Notes: a model not told the origin generated them from the letters alone. DNA of 40,326 bases from SAR202 cluster bacterium (GCA_016872355.1 VGZY01000022.1:1-40326), one strand, 5' to 3'; shown: positions 22,845 through 31,163, counted from the stretch's first letter. Program-made: numbers and translations.

Positions 22845-23249
22845 CTAAACGGCCACAGCTCGGGGCAGGGGCCTTACGTGGTCTGCTATGAGGCTGACAG
22901 CGTGGATGAAATCATGCCATTCGCTGCGCAGGTCCGCAAGACGGTCGAGACCCTGGCGCGTCACATGGTAGTAGCGTCGGCTCTGGCCATTCTCGGAGAG
23001 CTCCCAGCGGCCTTCGATAACGCCATCGCGCTCGATACGGTGAAGTGCCGGATAGAGGGTGCCTTCCTTGAGCCGGAAGTAGCCCATGCTGCGTCGCTCC
23101 ATCTCCTTGACAAGCTGGTAGCCGTACATGGGGTTTTCTGAAAGCAGGGACAGGATCAGAGTCTCGGTGCTGCCCTTGAGCAGCTCCCTCCTGTACAGAT
23201 CAAGGTTGCCGGCAGCCGGGCCAACGGGGGTTTCCAGAACGGTCGTCAC
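22845..23249 (-). CDS. PadR-family transcriptional regulator
   Basis: This 134-residue winged-helix regulator has the PadR core: ELLKGSTETLILSLLSENPMYGYQLVKEMERRS, then FRLKEGTLYPALHRIERDGVIEGRW and a wing with RRYYHVTRQG. The C-terminus is a dimerisation helix (DRLADLRSEWHDFIHAV). The start is a GTG at 23249, with GGGAGGGG upstream (23253-23260), preferred over a GTG at 23282 whose extra residues are not typical. PadR proteins usually repress their own operon and respond to phenolic or drug-like ligands. A 22-base imperfect dyad GTTACATATACCTACGTACAAC at 23284-23305 upstream is a candidate operator. Confidence 0.85.
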   Translation of the reverse strand: MTTVLETPVGPAAGNLDLYRRELLKGSTETLILSLLSENPMYGYQLVKEMERRSMGYFRLKEGTLYPALHRIERDGVIEGRWELSENGQSRRYYHVTRQGLDRLADLRSEWHDFIHAVSLIADHVRPLPRAVAV

Positions 23250-23283
23250 GTGCCCCTCCCAATCACTAATGACGATCTTCACT

Positions 23284-23305
23284 GTTACATATACCTACGT
23301 ACAAC
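23284..23305. promoter_or_regulatory. Candidate PadR operator
   Basis: GTTACATATACCTACGTACAAC is an imperfect dyad with matching outer GTT/AAC ends and a TACCTACGTA centre, in the divergent gap between padR and hisZ. About 12 of 22 positions are symmetric. PadR sites are often AT-rich dyads of this length, but this is only a candidate. Confidence 0.35.
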
Positions 23306-23362
23306 CACCAGAAATTGGATTTCGGTCGTGCCCTTACGCCGGTTTCAAGATTACGAACTTCG

Positions 23363-23392
23363 TTGAATGGCCGTTTGAAGCTGTTGTACAAT
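23363..23392 (+). promoter_or_regulatory. Candidate leaderless promoter of histidine operon
   Basis: TTGAAT (23363-23368) and TACAAT (23387-23392) are separated by 18 bases. The predicted start, about seven bases after the -10, is the A of the hisZ ATG at 23399, so the mRNA may have no leader. Confidence 0.45.
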
Positions 23393-23398
23393 GGCCGC

Positions 23399-24613
23399 AT
23401 GTCACTTGGGAGCCAGGATTTGCAGAGCAGCAAGGTATACCGACTTGCAGGCATGGCGGATGCCACGGGCAAGCCGTTACAGAAGCTTACGGGCGCCACG
23501 GAGAGGTTCAGTGCGCTCCTCGAACAGGAGGGGTACGCCGCCATCGATACTCCCGTGGTGGAGGAGACCGAGCTATTCGTCCGCAAATCGGGCGGTGAGC
23601 TGACAAGCCGGCTGTACACCTTAGTCGATCCAGGCGGACACAGGGTGAGCCTGCGGCCGGAGTTTACTCCTTCAGTCATTCGCCACTACATACAGGAGCG
23701 CGCCGGATTCAACGGCCCTGTACGCTTCAGGTACAGCGGGCCGGTCTTTCGGTACGAACAGCACGGCGTCGGCGCTTACAGGCAGTTCACTCAGGCGGGC
23801 GCGGAGCTGATCGGCGCCGCGGGAGCGCAGGCGGATGCTGAGGCCCTCTCGATCGCATGGGAAGGCCTGCGGAGTATCGGCGTCACCGGCTTCGGTATCC
23901 GCATCGGCAACATAGGCGTTTTGCAGGAGCTTATCGGCGGGTTCGGCCTCTCGGAAGCCGGCCGCCTCTTCATAATCAGCAATATCCAGGCCATCAAGAC
24001 CGGGCAGACAACTCTCTCAAAACTCACCGAGCAGGCCGCCAGGGTCGGCCTGCTGAGGGCGGGGCTCAAAATCACCGTCGACGATAGCGCGGCCTACATT
24101 GACGGCGATTCGACTCGCGATTTCATCGAAGGGGTCCTTGGCGAGGCGATGTCAAGCCCGACGGGGCGACGCACACCGGAGCAGATCGTCGACAGGCTCC
24201 TCCGGAAAGTACGGGAGGCCAGCCAGCCCGGCAACCTGGAGTCCGCGCTCGCCCTCATCGACCAGCTTGCCCGCATCGACGGCGCGCCGGGCGCGGCGAT
24301 AGACCGCGCTGGCGTCGTACTCAAATCGCACGGCATAGACGCCTCGCCTCTGGACGATCTTTCCGCGCTCGCGAATGATTTGCGCAAGCGAGGCATCGAT
24401 GACGCATGTCTAACTCTCGATTTCGGCCTGGCGCGAGGCATCTCGTACTACACCGGCATGATCTTCGAAGTTGAGCATCCCCAGGCCGCCGCGGGAGCTT
24501 CCCTCGGCGGCGGCGGCCGATACGACGGCCTCGTGCGGGCGCTGGGCGGCGAAGATGTGCCGGCGCTCGGTTTCGCCCTCACAATGGACAATGTTGTTGA
24601 CCTTTTGAAGTAA
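23399..24613 (+). CDS. hisZ: ATP phosphoribosyltransferase regulatory subunit HisZ-like
   Basis: This 404-residue class II synthetase-like protein resembles the catalytic core of HisRS but lacks the C-terminal anticodon-binding domain, ending soon after GGGGRYDGLVRALGGEDVPALGFA. Motif 2 reads RFRYSGPVFRYEQHGVGAYRQFTQAGAELIG, and the later LARGISYYTGMIFE corresponds to a HisRS His-binding motif. Together with operon position (first gene, before hisG) this supports HisZ rather than HisS. HisZ normally pairs with the short-form HisG; here HisG is long, which is odd. The ATG at 23399 has no Shine-Dalgarno but sits at the predicted transcript start. Confidence 0.85.
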   Translation: MSLGSQDLQSSKVYRLAGMADATGKPLQKLTGATERFSALLEQEGYAAIDTPVVEETELFVRKSGGELTSRLYTLVDPGGHRVSLRPEFTPSVIRHYIQERAGFNGPVRFRYSGPVFRYEQHGVGAYRQFTQAGAELIGAAGAQADAEALSIAWEGLRSIGVTGFGIRIGNIGVLQELIGGFGLSEAGRLFIISNIQAIKTGQTTLSKLTEQAARVGLLRAGLKITVDDSAAYIDGDSTRDFIEGVLGEAMSSPTGRRTPEQIVDRLLRKVREASQPGNLESALALIDQLARIDGAPGAAIDRAGVVLKSHGIDASPLDDLSALANDLRKRGIDDACLTLDFGLARGISYYTGMIFEVEHPQAAAGASLGGGGRYDGLVRALGGEDVPALGFALTMDNVVDLLK

Positions 24614-24634
24614 ACCAGACGATCGAGGACTAAC

Positions 24635-25627
24635 GTGCTTCGTCTTGCGATTCCGAGCGACGGCGCCCTCTCCGACCCGGCCCAGGCCTTCCTGAAGGCC
24701 TGCGGCCTCAGCGTCTCGCGCCCCAACCCCCGAAAATACACAGCCGACATCCCATCTGTGCCGGGAGTGGTGGTCCACTTTCAGCGAGGCTCCGACATCG
24801 CCATGAAGGTGGAGGAGGGCAGCGCCGACATGGGGATCGTCGGGCACGACACGTTTGTCGAGAAGGGGCGCGAGGGCGGCGACGCCGAGGTGGTCATCGA
24901 CCAGCTTGGGTTCGGCCATTCCGAGCTCGTTCTGGGCGTTCCAGACTCCTGGGTTGACGTGACTTCCCTGTCCGACCTTGCGGACCTTTCGATGGAGTTC
25001 CGGCAGCAGGGGCGGGACCTGCGAATTGCAACGAAATACCCGAGGGTAGTGGAGCGCTTCCTGCTCAGCAACGGCGTGAATTACATCTCGCTCGTCCCTT
25101 CCAGCGGGACACTCGAGGCTGCGCCGGTCATGGGCTACGCGGACATAATCGCGGACATCTCGTCCACGGGCACGACGATGAGCGCCAACCGCCTGAAGAC
25201 CGTTCACGGCGGGACGATTATGAAGTCCGAGGCATGCCTCATCATCAACAAGCCCCTAATAATCGCCTCCGAAGCGAAGCTCAGCCAGGCAACTGCGATC
25301 GTCGAGCGCATCGAGGCCCACCGGCAGTCGCTGGAGTACTACAGCGTTACAGCGAACATGCGTGGGGAATCCCCCGAGGACGTGGCCCGGTTTGTCCTGG
25401 AGCAGGCATACATTTCCGGCCTGCGCGGCCCCACGATTTCCCGCGTCTTCACCAGGGACGGCGCCGGCATGTATGCCGTGACCGTAATAGTAGAGAAGAA
25501 CAAGCTGCTCCAGGCAGTTGAACAGTTCCGAAAGATCGGCGGGAGCAGCGTGACGGTTTCCCAGCCGCACTACGTGTTCCATTCCGAATGCAAGGCGGCC
25601 AGGCGTCTGCGCGCCAACCGGCAGTAA
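24635..25627 (+). CDS. hisG: ATP phosphoribosyltransferase, long form
   Basis: This 330-residue HisG catalyses the first step of histidine synthesis (ATP plus PRPP). The catalytic domain has RLAIPSDGALSDP, GSADMGIVGHDTFVEKG and IATKYPRVVERF, then the signature region with IIADISSTGTTMSANRL. Residues ~210-315 are the HisG C-terminal regulatory domain (YYSVTANMRGESPEDVARF ... GPTISRVFTRDGAGMYAVTVIVEKNKL), which is the histidine-binding part of long-form enzymes. The GTG at 24635 follows GAGGA by about five bases. It comes after hisZ in the operon. Confidence 0.95.
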   Translation: MLRLAIPSDGALSDPAQAFLKACGLSVSRPNPRKYTADIPSVPGVVVHFQRGSDIAMKVEEGSADMGIVGHDTFVEKGREGGDAEVVIDQLGFGHSELVLGVPDSWVDVTSLSDLADLSMEFRQQGRDLRIATKYPRVVERFLLSNGVNYISLVPSSGTLEAAPVMGYADIIADISSTGTTMSANRLKTVHGGTIMKSEACLIINKPLIIASEAKLSQATAIVERIEAHRQSLEYYSVTANMRGESPEDVARFVLEQAYISGLRGPTISRVFTRDGAGMYAVTVIVEKNKLLQAVEQFRKIGGSSVTVSQPHYVFHSECKAARRLRANRQ

Positions 25628-25656
25628 ACGGTCCGCCGCCTCAAGGGGGTCCCCGA

Positions 25657-25980
25657 ATGGTTGACGTTAATGAGCTGGGAGGCGCGCTCTTCGACGCGCT
25701 TGCGCAGCCCGACCCGGTTGTTCGTCAAGCTGCGGTAGACGCGTGGTTGAAGGACGCCGAAGGGTTTTTTGAGCCCGAAGTCATCAAGCAGATCGCCGAG
25801 GCAATGCCCCAGCTCGTGACCGTGATGGACACGCCGCAGGGTGAACAGATGTCCGGCATGCTGCGAAGCGGCCTGATGACTTTGCTGCGGGCCGGCGACG
25901 CGAAGTTTACAATCAAGGTAAAGAGTCCCGGCAGCGGGCCCGAAGAAGGGGCTGCTCCGCAACAGGGGTCACAGGGTTGA
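25657..25980 (+). CDS. Unknown small protein in histidine operon
   Basis: This 107-residue protein starts MVDVNELGGALFDALAQPDPVVRQAAVDAWL and contains AAVDAWLKDAEGFFEPEVIKQIAEAMPQLV, a helical, repeat-like composition reminiscent of short HEAT-type helices. The last 20 residues are Gly/Pro/Gln-rich. I do not recognise the family. AAGGGGG lies ahead of the ATG, and the TGA overlaps the hisD start codon (TTGA), so it is translated with hisG and hisD. Placement between them suggests a histidine-pathway role, but nothing in the sequence defines it. Confidence 0.75.
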   Translation: MVDVNELGGALFDALAQPDPVVRQAAVDAWLKDAEGFFEPEVIKQIAEAMPQLVTVMDTPQGEQMSGMLRSGLMTLLRAGDAKFTIKVKSPGSGPEEGAAPQQGSQG

Positions 25981-27305
25981 AAATAGTTCGCGGGCTCGAC
26001 AGGGCGAAGCAAGCGCTATGCGCCGGCCGGGGGCTAAACCTGGACGCCGTGCCGCCGCACGTTTTGAAGCGAACGCAAGAAGTTTTCGGGGCCAGGCTCA
26101 CGCCCATGCAGGCCGTGCAGGCGATCATCGACCGCGTACGCAAGGACGGGGACGCGGCGCTCCGCGATCTGTCCATCAAGTTTGACGGCGCGGCGCTCGA
26201 CGCCATCGAAGTGCCCCGATCAGCGATCGACCGCGCTTACGATGAGGTGCCGGGAGAGCTCGTGGACGCGCTTGACCTTTCGGCGAGCCGCGTCCGCATG
26301 TTCCACGAAGCCAGCATGCCAAAGGGCTGGACCGACTTCAAACAGGGCTACGGCGAAGTCTTTAACCCCGTTGAAAGCGTTGGCGCCTATATCCCGGGCG
26401 GAAGTGCGCCTCTCATGTCTACCGTTCTGATGTCTGCCATACCCGCAAGGGTAGCGGGCGTCCGCGAGGTATTCGTTGCCACCCCCGCCGGCAAGGGCAA
26501 GCCCGTTCATCCGGCCGTGCTGGTGGCGGCGGACATTGCGCGGGTGGACAGGGTCTTCCAGGTGGGCGGCGCCCAGGCGATAGCCGCCCTCGCGTACGGG
26601 ACGGAGAGCATCCCAAAGGTGGACATGGTCTGCGGGCCGGGCAACATCTTCGTCACCATCGCCAAGAAGCTCGTTTACGGCGACGTCGGCATCGACGGGC
26701 TGTACGGGCCGACCGAGACGGTTGTCATCGGGGATGAAACGGCCAACATAACGTTTTGCGCCGCTGATCTGATTGCCCAGGCGGAGCACGACGTAATGGC
26801 GCGCCCGGTCTTCATCACCACCTCGCTGGAGGTGGCGGAGGCCGTCAGCCGCGAGATCGACATTCGACTGGCGCGCCTGGATCGAGCAGACACCATACGC
26901 GCATCCGTTGACCACCAGGGCGTTATTGCCGTGGTGGAAACGCTGGAGCACGCGTTCGACCTGGCCAACGCCTTCGCGCCGGAGCACATGTGCCTGGCCA
27001 TACGCGACCCATGGACGCATGTGGGGAGGGTGAAGCACGCCGGCGCTATCTTCCTCGGCGAATTCTCGCACGAGGTCCTGGGCGACTATGTCGCCGGTCC
27101 AAGCCACGTAATGCCCACGGCGGGAACCGCCAGGTTCGGGTCCGGACTGAACGTGCGCTCGTTCCTCAAAGTAAGCCCGGTGATCGGCCTCGACGAGGCG
27201 ACTGCCATGGTCGTGGCAAGGGCGGCCTCCGTTATCGGCCGCGCGGAGGGGCTCACAGCGCACGCCGAAGCGGCGGAAATCCGCGAAGAGTTTGGGAAGG
27301 GCTAA
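25977..27305 (+). CDS. hisD: Histidinol dehydrogenase
   Basis: This 442-residue enzyme oxidises L-histidinol to L-histidine in two NAD-dependent steps. The catalytic and zinc residues are present: AQAEHDVMARP (Gln and His), FAPEHMCLA (Glu-His acid/base pair) and GPSHVMPTAGTARFGSGLNV; the C-terminal LTAHAEAAEIR supplies another histidine. GAYIPGGSAPL and VCGPGNIFVTIAKK are also typical. The TTG at 25977 overlaps the previous gene's TGA; AGGGG lies about eight bases before it. It is followed 10 bases later by hisC. Confidence 0.95.
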   Translation: MKIVRGLDRAKQALCAGRGLNLDAVPPHVLKRTQEVFGARLTPMQAVQAIIDRVRKDGDAALRDLSIKFDGAALDAIEVPRSAIDRAYDEVPGELVDALDLSASRVRMFHEASMPKGWTDFKQGYGEVFNPVESVGAYIPGGSAPLMSTVLMSAIPARVAGVREVFVATPAGKGKPVHPAVLVAADIARVDRVFQVGGAQAIAALAYGTESIPKVDMVCGPGNIFVTIAKKLVYGDVGIDGLYGPTETVVIGDETANITFCAADLIAQAEHDVMARPVFITTSLEVAEAVSREIDIRLARLDRADTIRASVDHQGVIAVVETLEHAFDLANAFAPEHMCLAIRDPWTHVGRVKHAGAIFLGEFSHEVLGDYVAGPSHVMPTAGTARFGSGLNVRSFLKVSPVIGLDEATAMVVARAASVIGRAEGLTAHAEAAEIREEFGKG

Positions 27306-27315
27306 AGGTGTCACT

Positions 27316-28407
27316 TTGACGGCCAGAATTAATGCGAGCGACTTCATTCGCCCTCACATCCGCAAGGTGGAGGGTTACAAGGCCGTCGACCCAATCGAGG
27401 AACAGGCGGCGAGAATGGGCATCCCGGAGGCGCAGGTCATCCGCCTGAACGCCAACGAGAACCCTTACGGCTGCTCTCCGAAAGTGGCGGCCGCTGTGGC
27501 CGCTGTGCCGTACAACATCTACCCTGACCCTGAGCAGCGGCGCACGCGAAGGGAGCTTGGCAAGTTCCTGGGCGTAAGCCCGGACAGCGTTATCGCGGGA
27601 GCGGGGAGCGACGAGATCATCGACCTGCTGTTCCGGCTGGTGCTCGCCCCCGGCGACAACATTATCGACTGCGACCCCACCTTCGGAATGTACAGCTTCG
27701 ATGCGGGCGTCAACGAGGTGCAGGTCAAGACCGTGCAGCGCGACGAGCTATTCGACGTGGACGTGGCGGCGGTCAAGCGCGCAATCGACAGCCGGTCGAA
27801 GGCCATCTTTCTGACCTCGCCCAACAATCCCACCGGCAACGTCCTCTCCGAGAAGACGCTGCGCGAGATACTGGACACGGGGCTGCTTGTGGCCGTGGAT
27901 GAGGCCTACTACGACTTTTGCGGCAAGAGCTTCATTCATATGGTGAGTGAGACGCCGAACCTGGTCGTGCTGCGCACGATGAGCAAGTGGGCCGGGCTCG
28001 CAGGACTGCGGGTAGGATACGGCGTGATGCACCCGGATTTCGTTTCGCGCATCATTCAGATCAAACAGCCGTACAACATCAGCACCGCGGCAGAAGCAGG
28101 ACTGTATGCGTCCATTGAGGACGCGGCGTACCTGGACAGGAACCGCGACCTGCTGATTGTTGAGCGGGAGCGCCTTTTCGCGCTCCTGAAGTCTGTTCCG
28201 GGGATCACGCCGCTCCCGTCCGGGGGCAACTTCATCCTGTTCGAAGTTCCGCAAGGTCGTTCGCAACACATCTTCGATAGCCTTGCGAAGCGCGGCATCT
28301 TCCTCCGAAGATATGGCTCAAAGCGGCTGGTGAACTACATCCGGACGAGCGTGGGGAAGCCGGAGCACACGGACGCGCTCATTTCAGCCCTCAAAGAGCT
28401 TGTTTAA
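27316..28407 (+). CDS. hisC: Histidinol-phosphate aminotransferase
   Basis: This 363-residue PLP enzyme makes histidinol phosphate from imidazole acetol phosphate. It contains NANENPYGCSP, AGAGSDEIIDLL, TSPNNPTGN, VDEAYYDF and the PLP-lysine motif TMSKWAGLAGLRVGYG. The later KQPYNISTAAE and RRYGSKRLVNYIRTSVG (phosphate-binding Arg) complete the family pattern. A TTG at 27316 is chosen as start because AAAGGTG (27304-27310) lies five bases before it; a TTG at 27292 would overlap hisD and has no ribosome site. Confidence 0.93.
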   Translation: MTARINASDFIRPHIRKVEGYKAVDPIEEQAARMGIPEAQVIRLNANENPYGCSPKVAAAVAAVPYNIYPDPEQRRTRRELGKFLGVSPDSVIAGAGSDEIIDLLFRLVLAPGDNIIDCDPTFGMYSFDAGVNEVQVKTVQRDELFDVDVAAVKRAIDSRSKAIFLTSPNNPTGNVLSEKTLREILDTGLLVAVDEAYYDFCGKSFIHMVSETPNLVVLRTMSKWAGLAGLRVGYGVMHPDFVSRIIQIKQPYNISTAAEAGLYASIEDAAYLDRNRDLLIVERERLFALLKSVPGITPLPSGGNFILFEVPQGRSQHIFDSLAKRGIFLRRYGSKRLVNYIRTSVGKPEHTDALISALKELV

Positions 28408-28434
28408 TACGAGACCACGCGGAAGGCGGCCGAG

Positions 28435-29028
28435 ATGCCACGAACAGCGAAGCTGAACAGGGAAACGGGCGAGACTAAGATCGCGATCGAGCTCAACATA
28501 GATGGGGCGGGGAAGTACAGGATCGACACCGGAAACGGGATGTTCGACCACCTCCTCTCCGCCTTCTCCCGCCACGGCCTGTTCGACCTTGAAATCACCG
28601 CCCGGGGCGACACGCACGTTGGCTGGCACCACCTGGTTGAGGACACCGGCATACTGCTGGGCCGCGCAATCAAGCAGGCGGTCGGCGATGCCCGGGGCAT
28701 CACACGCATGGCCCACGCTTACGCGCCCCTCGATGAGACGCTGGCGTTCGTGGCCGTTGACTTCGGCGGGCGCGGATACGCTGTGATCGACGCGGAAATA
28801 GGTGACAGCGACCTGGGCGGGCTGGCCGGCAGCCTTATCAACCACTACCTGGAATCGATGGCGCGTGAGGGGGCCTTCAACCTGCATGTCCGCATAGAGT
28901 CCGGCGCGAACAACCACCACAAGGCGGAGGCCACGTTCAAGGCGCTGGCGCGGGCCACGCGCGCCGCTCTGTCTCTGGATGAGCGCCTCGGTGGGCAGGT
29001 GCCCAGCACCAAGGGCACGATCGGGTAG
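28435..29028 (+). CDS. hisB: Imidazoleglycerol-phosphate dehydratase
   Basis: This 197-residue manganese enzyme performs the sixth step of histidine synthesis. FDHLLSAFSRHGLFDLEI, HVGWHHLVEDTGILLG and SGANNHHKAEATFKALARA provide the conserved metal-binding histidines in two repeats. This is the monofunctional type, without a phosphatase domain. GGAAGG lies about nine bases before the ATG. It is the last recognised his gene here; hisA, hisF, hisH and hisI are not in the window. Confidence 0.96.
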   Translation: MPRTAKLNRETGETKIAIELNIDGAGKYRIDTGNGMFDHLLSAFSRHGLFDLEITARGDTHVGWHHLVEDTGILLGRAIKQAVGDARGITRMAHAYAPLDETLAFVAVDFGGRGYAVIDAEIGDSDLGGLAGSLINHYLESMAREGAFNLHVRIESGANNHHKAEATFKALARATRAALSLDERLGGQVPSTKGTIG

Positions 29029-29031
29029 AGG

Positions 29032-29735
29032 GTGGGATTGCATCTCCGGCGGTATGTTTTAGCGTGGGACCGTACCGGGCACCCCGTCGGGCTCGGACTC
29101 ACCTGGCGCCTGGCGGCGCCGGCCGTCTTATTGCTGACCTCATGCGGCGGTCAGGCGACCGGCAGTCCCGTACCCGCATTCACATCCGTGCCCACTGTTG
29201 CCGCGCCCAGCGCGACCCCAATAGCGGTGCCACCTGCAACGGTCCAAAGCAGCCCTGCGCGCACGCCGGACGTGACGCCGGCGACGTCTCCGGTTCCCGC
29301 TAGCACTTCAGTACCTTCTCCCACACCGGCTCCTACCGCACGCACCAGATACGCCGCTGGGGAGAAGATACCTGTCGGCGCTATCCGGATAACCGTGGTC
29401 CGGACTTACACCACAATGGGTTTCGGTCCTTTCGAGCCGGAGCAGGGCAAACCGTTCTTCTACGTGAGCGTCGAGGTGGAAAACCCCACAAGCGAAGTGC
29501 AAGTCTTCGACACCGTCCAGCTAACGTCGCTCCGGGACTCTGGGGGCGGAGGTACGAGGTGGATATCATGGCCATAGGCATAGGCGAGGAGCTTCCGCCG
29601 AACTGGGAGGTAGCCGCCCGAACGACGGAAAAAGGGGCAGTGGGCTTCCAGGTGCCGGTCGATTACTCAGGCAAATGGACCTTCGTGATCGACCTCGCCG
29701 CCGACGGCGGGGGCGTCGTAACGGTCGATCTCTAG
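29032..29735 (+). pseudogene. DUF4352-like lipoprotein, frameshifted
   Basis: The first frame (29032-29577) encodes a lipoprotein with a signal and lipobox LLTSC, a long Pro/Thr/Ser/Ala linker (about residues 45-105) and the start of an immunoglobulin-like DUF4352 domain (KPFFYVSVEVENPTSE). It stops at 29577. In the next frame, YEVDIMAIGIGEELPPNWEVA continues and ends GGGVVTVDL at 29735, completing the same domain. The break lies near the G5 run at 29542-29546, so a one-base indel, real or sequencing error, is likely. The start could also be the TTG at 29038. Its role would be outside the membrane; a ligand cannot be predicted. Confidence 0.7.
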
Positions 29736-29737
29736 CC

Positions 29738-29986
29738 CTACACCTGCTCCAGGTCGAAACGGTAGTCCTCGATGACCATGTTGGCCAGCAGGTCGCGGCA
29801 CATGCCGTCCACCTTCTTCTTCGCGTCCGCCTCGCTCTTTTCGGCGAGCTTGACTTCCAGGTACTTGCCGAGGCGCACGCTGGTTACCGAGGAGTACGCG
29901 AGGTCCTTCAGACCGGCCTGTATGGCCAGCCCCTTGGGGTCGTTTACGGTGGGCTTGAGAGTTACGTACACGCGGGCTAGGTACAT
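29738..29986 (-). CDS. purS: Phosphoribosylformylglycinamidine synthase subunit PurS
   Basis: This 82-residue protein has the PurS pattern: LARVYVTLKPTVNDPKGLAIQAGLKDLAY, GKYLEVKLAEKS and DLLANMVIEDYRFDLEQ. PurS bridges PurQ and PurL in the FGAM synthase complex of bacteria with split enzymes. Neither purQ nor purL is adjacent, although a purine cluster is upstream. It starts eight bases after the DUF3105 gene ends and so belongs to the same transcript. Confidence 0.92.
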   Translation of the reverse strand: MYLARVYVTLKPTVNDPKGLAIQAGLKDLAYSSVTSVRLGKYLEVKLAEKSEADAKKKVDGMCRDLLANMVIEDYRFDLEQV

Positions 29987-29993
29987 CAGTAGG

Positions 29994-30521
29994 TTACCTC
30001 ACGAGGGGCTCGGGGGCCTCGGGGGAGTTCATGTGTTTTTTGATGAACGCCTCTATCCGGGCCGCATCGTAGTCATCAAAAGAATCGATATAAGTCCACG
30101 CGGTAAGAGCAAACCGCTTTTCCATGCCCGGGTACGGGCTAACGATCACCTTGTCGTAATCGATAGCGAACTGGTCAAGCGCAGTCACGACCGTCGGGCA
30201 GGAGTCCGGGCAGTTGTAGTGGATGCCGCCGCCGCCGTGCTCCAGGTTGTGGACGAGGACCTCATCCGGCAGCACTTCGTCGTGCACTCCCCACTGCGCC
30301 CAGCCGGCGTAGTGCGGGCCGGACGTGGCGGGCTTTGAGTTGTACGCAGAGTGTGTTGTCCCGTTTGCAATGTGAACAGTCCCCAGGCTCGGGAGCTTCT
30401 GCTCGCCGGCAAGCGTGGGTTGGGCCGTCGGGGTGGAGGTGTCGCCGGAGCCGCAAGCCATTGTTGCGGCGACGAGTGCCGCCGCAACAATGGAGATGCG
30501 GACACCGGAATTTAGCTTCAA
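29994..30521 (-). CDS. DUF3105 lipoprotein, copy B
   Basis: This 175-residue DUF3105 protein has a lipoprotein signal with ATMACGSG (cysteine 23). The domain contains HSAYNSKPATSGPHY, VLVHNLEHGGGGIHYNC (LEHGG motif with histidines), and PYPGME with WTYIDSFDDYD. It is a close tandem paralogue of the next gene. Histidines and cysteines in DUF3105 suggest metal or redox use, but no activity is established. The TTG start at 30521 follows AGGTAAAGC and overlaps the end of the upstream copy. Confidence 0.85.
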   Translation of the reverse strand: MKLNSGVRISIVAAALVAATMACGSGDTSTPTAQPTLAGEQKLPSLGTVHIANGTTHSAYNSKPATSGPHYAGWAQWGVHDEVLPDEVLVHNLEHGGGGIHYNCPDSCPTVVTALDQFAIDYDKVIVSPYPGMEKRFALTAWTYIDSFDDYDAARIEAFIKKHMNSPEAPEPLVR

Positions 30522-30524
30522 GCT

Positions 30525-31163
30525 TTACCTGGCGAAGGGCTCTGGTGAGTTCGGCGAGTTCAGGTGCGCGTTGACGAAGGCGCGGACGGCCTCCTCGTCA
30601 TAAGCGTCAAGCTTCTGCATGAACGTCCAGGCGACCAGTGCGAATTTGGCATCCATGTCCGGGTAGGGCGCCAGGATCGTCTCGTCGGTGCTACGGACGA
30701 AGCTGGTGAGCTTGGCGACGTCGTCCGCGCAGCTATTGTCCGGGCAGTTGTAGTAGATGATTACGCCGCCGTGCTCCAGGTTATGGACGACGCGCTCCTC
30801 CGTGACGGGCTCCGTGTAGACGCCCCACGGCGCGGTTGTGTCGTAGTGCCAGCCAGAGGTGGCGGGCTTTGTGCTGTAGGCGGCATGGGAGTCGCCGACC
30901 GCAATGTGTGTTCCGCCCTGGGACTCGTAGCGGGTGCCTGGGCCAGAAGGGCCGGAGGGGTTGTTGTTGCTGAAAGGCAGGCTGCCTGCGAACAGCGAGA
31001 CAAGGAACAGGATGGATATCAGTCCAACCAGCCCCGCCCAAAGGCCGCGCTGCAGCTTCTTCTTCTTATCTTGCCTCTCCCTGCGCGCCGCCCTTGCCTG
31101 TGTGGGCGTCAGGCGCTGGCGTTTCTGCGCCGGCGTTGGGGTTGAGGTCTTTTTGGTCGTCAT
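30525..31163 (-). CDS. DUF3105 membrane-anchored protein, copy A
   Basis: This 212-residue DUF3105 protein opens with a basic, lysine/arginine-rich cytoplasmic region followed by one membrane span (GLWAGLVGLISILFLVSLFAG) and a Ser/Asn/Pro/Gly linker. The domain has HAAYSTKPATSGWHY, VVHNLEHGGVIIYYNC and PYPDMDAKF, as in copy B. It is probably an extracytoplasmic domain anchored by a signal-anchor helix. The ATG at 31163 follows GAGGTACC; the ATG at 31175 is possible but less likely. It is the first gene after purB. Confidence 0.85.
   Translation of the reverse strand: MTTKKTSTPTPAQKRQRLTPTQARAARRERQDKKKKLQRGLWAGLVGLISILFLVSLFAGSLPFSNNNPSGPSGPGTRYESQGGTHIAVGDSHAAYSTKPATSGWHYDTTAPWGVYTEPVTEERVVHNLEHGGVIIYYNCPDNSCADDVAKLTSFVRSTDETILAPYPDMDAKFALVAWTFMQKLDAYDEEAVRAFVNAHLNSPNSPEPFAR

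Noticed and set aside
23315-24613. Full histidyl-tRNA synthetase (HisS)
   Set aside because: The anticodon-binding domain is missing and the gene sits first in a his operon, which favours HisZ.
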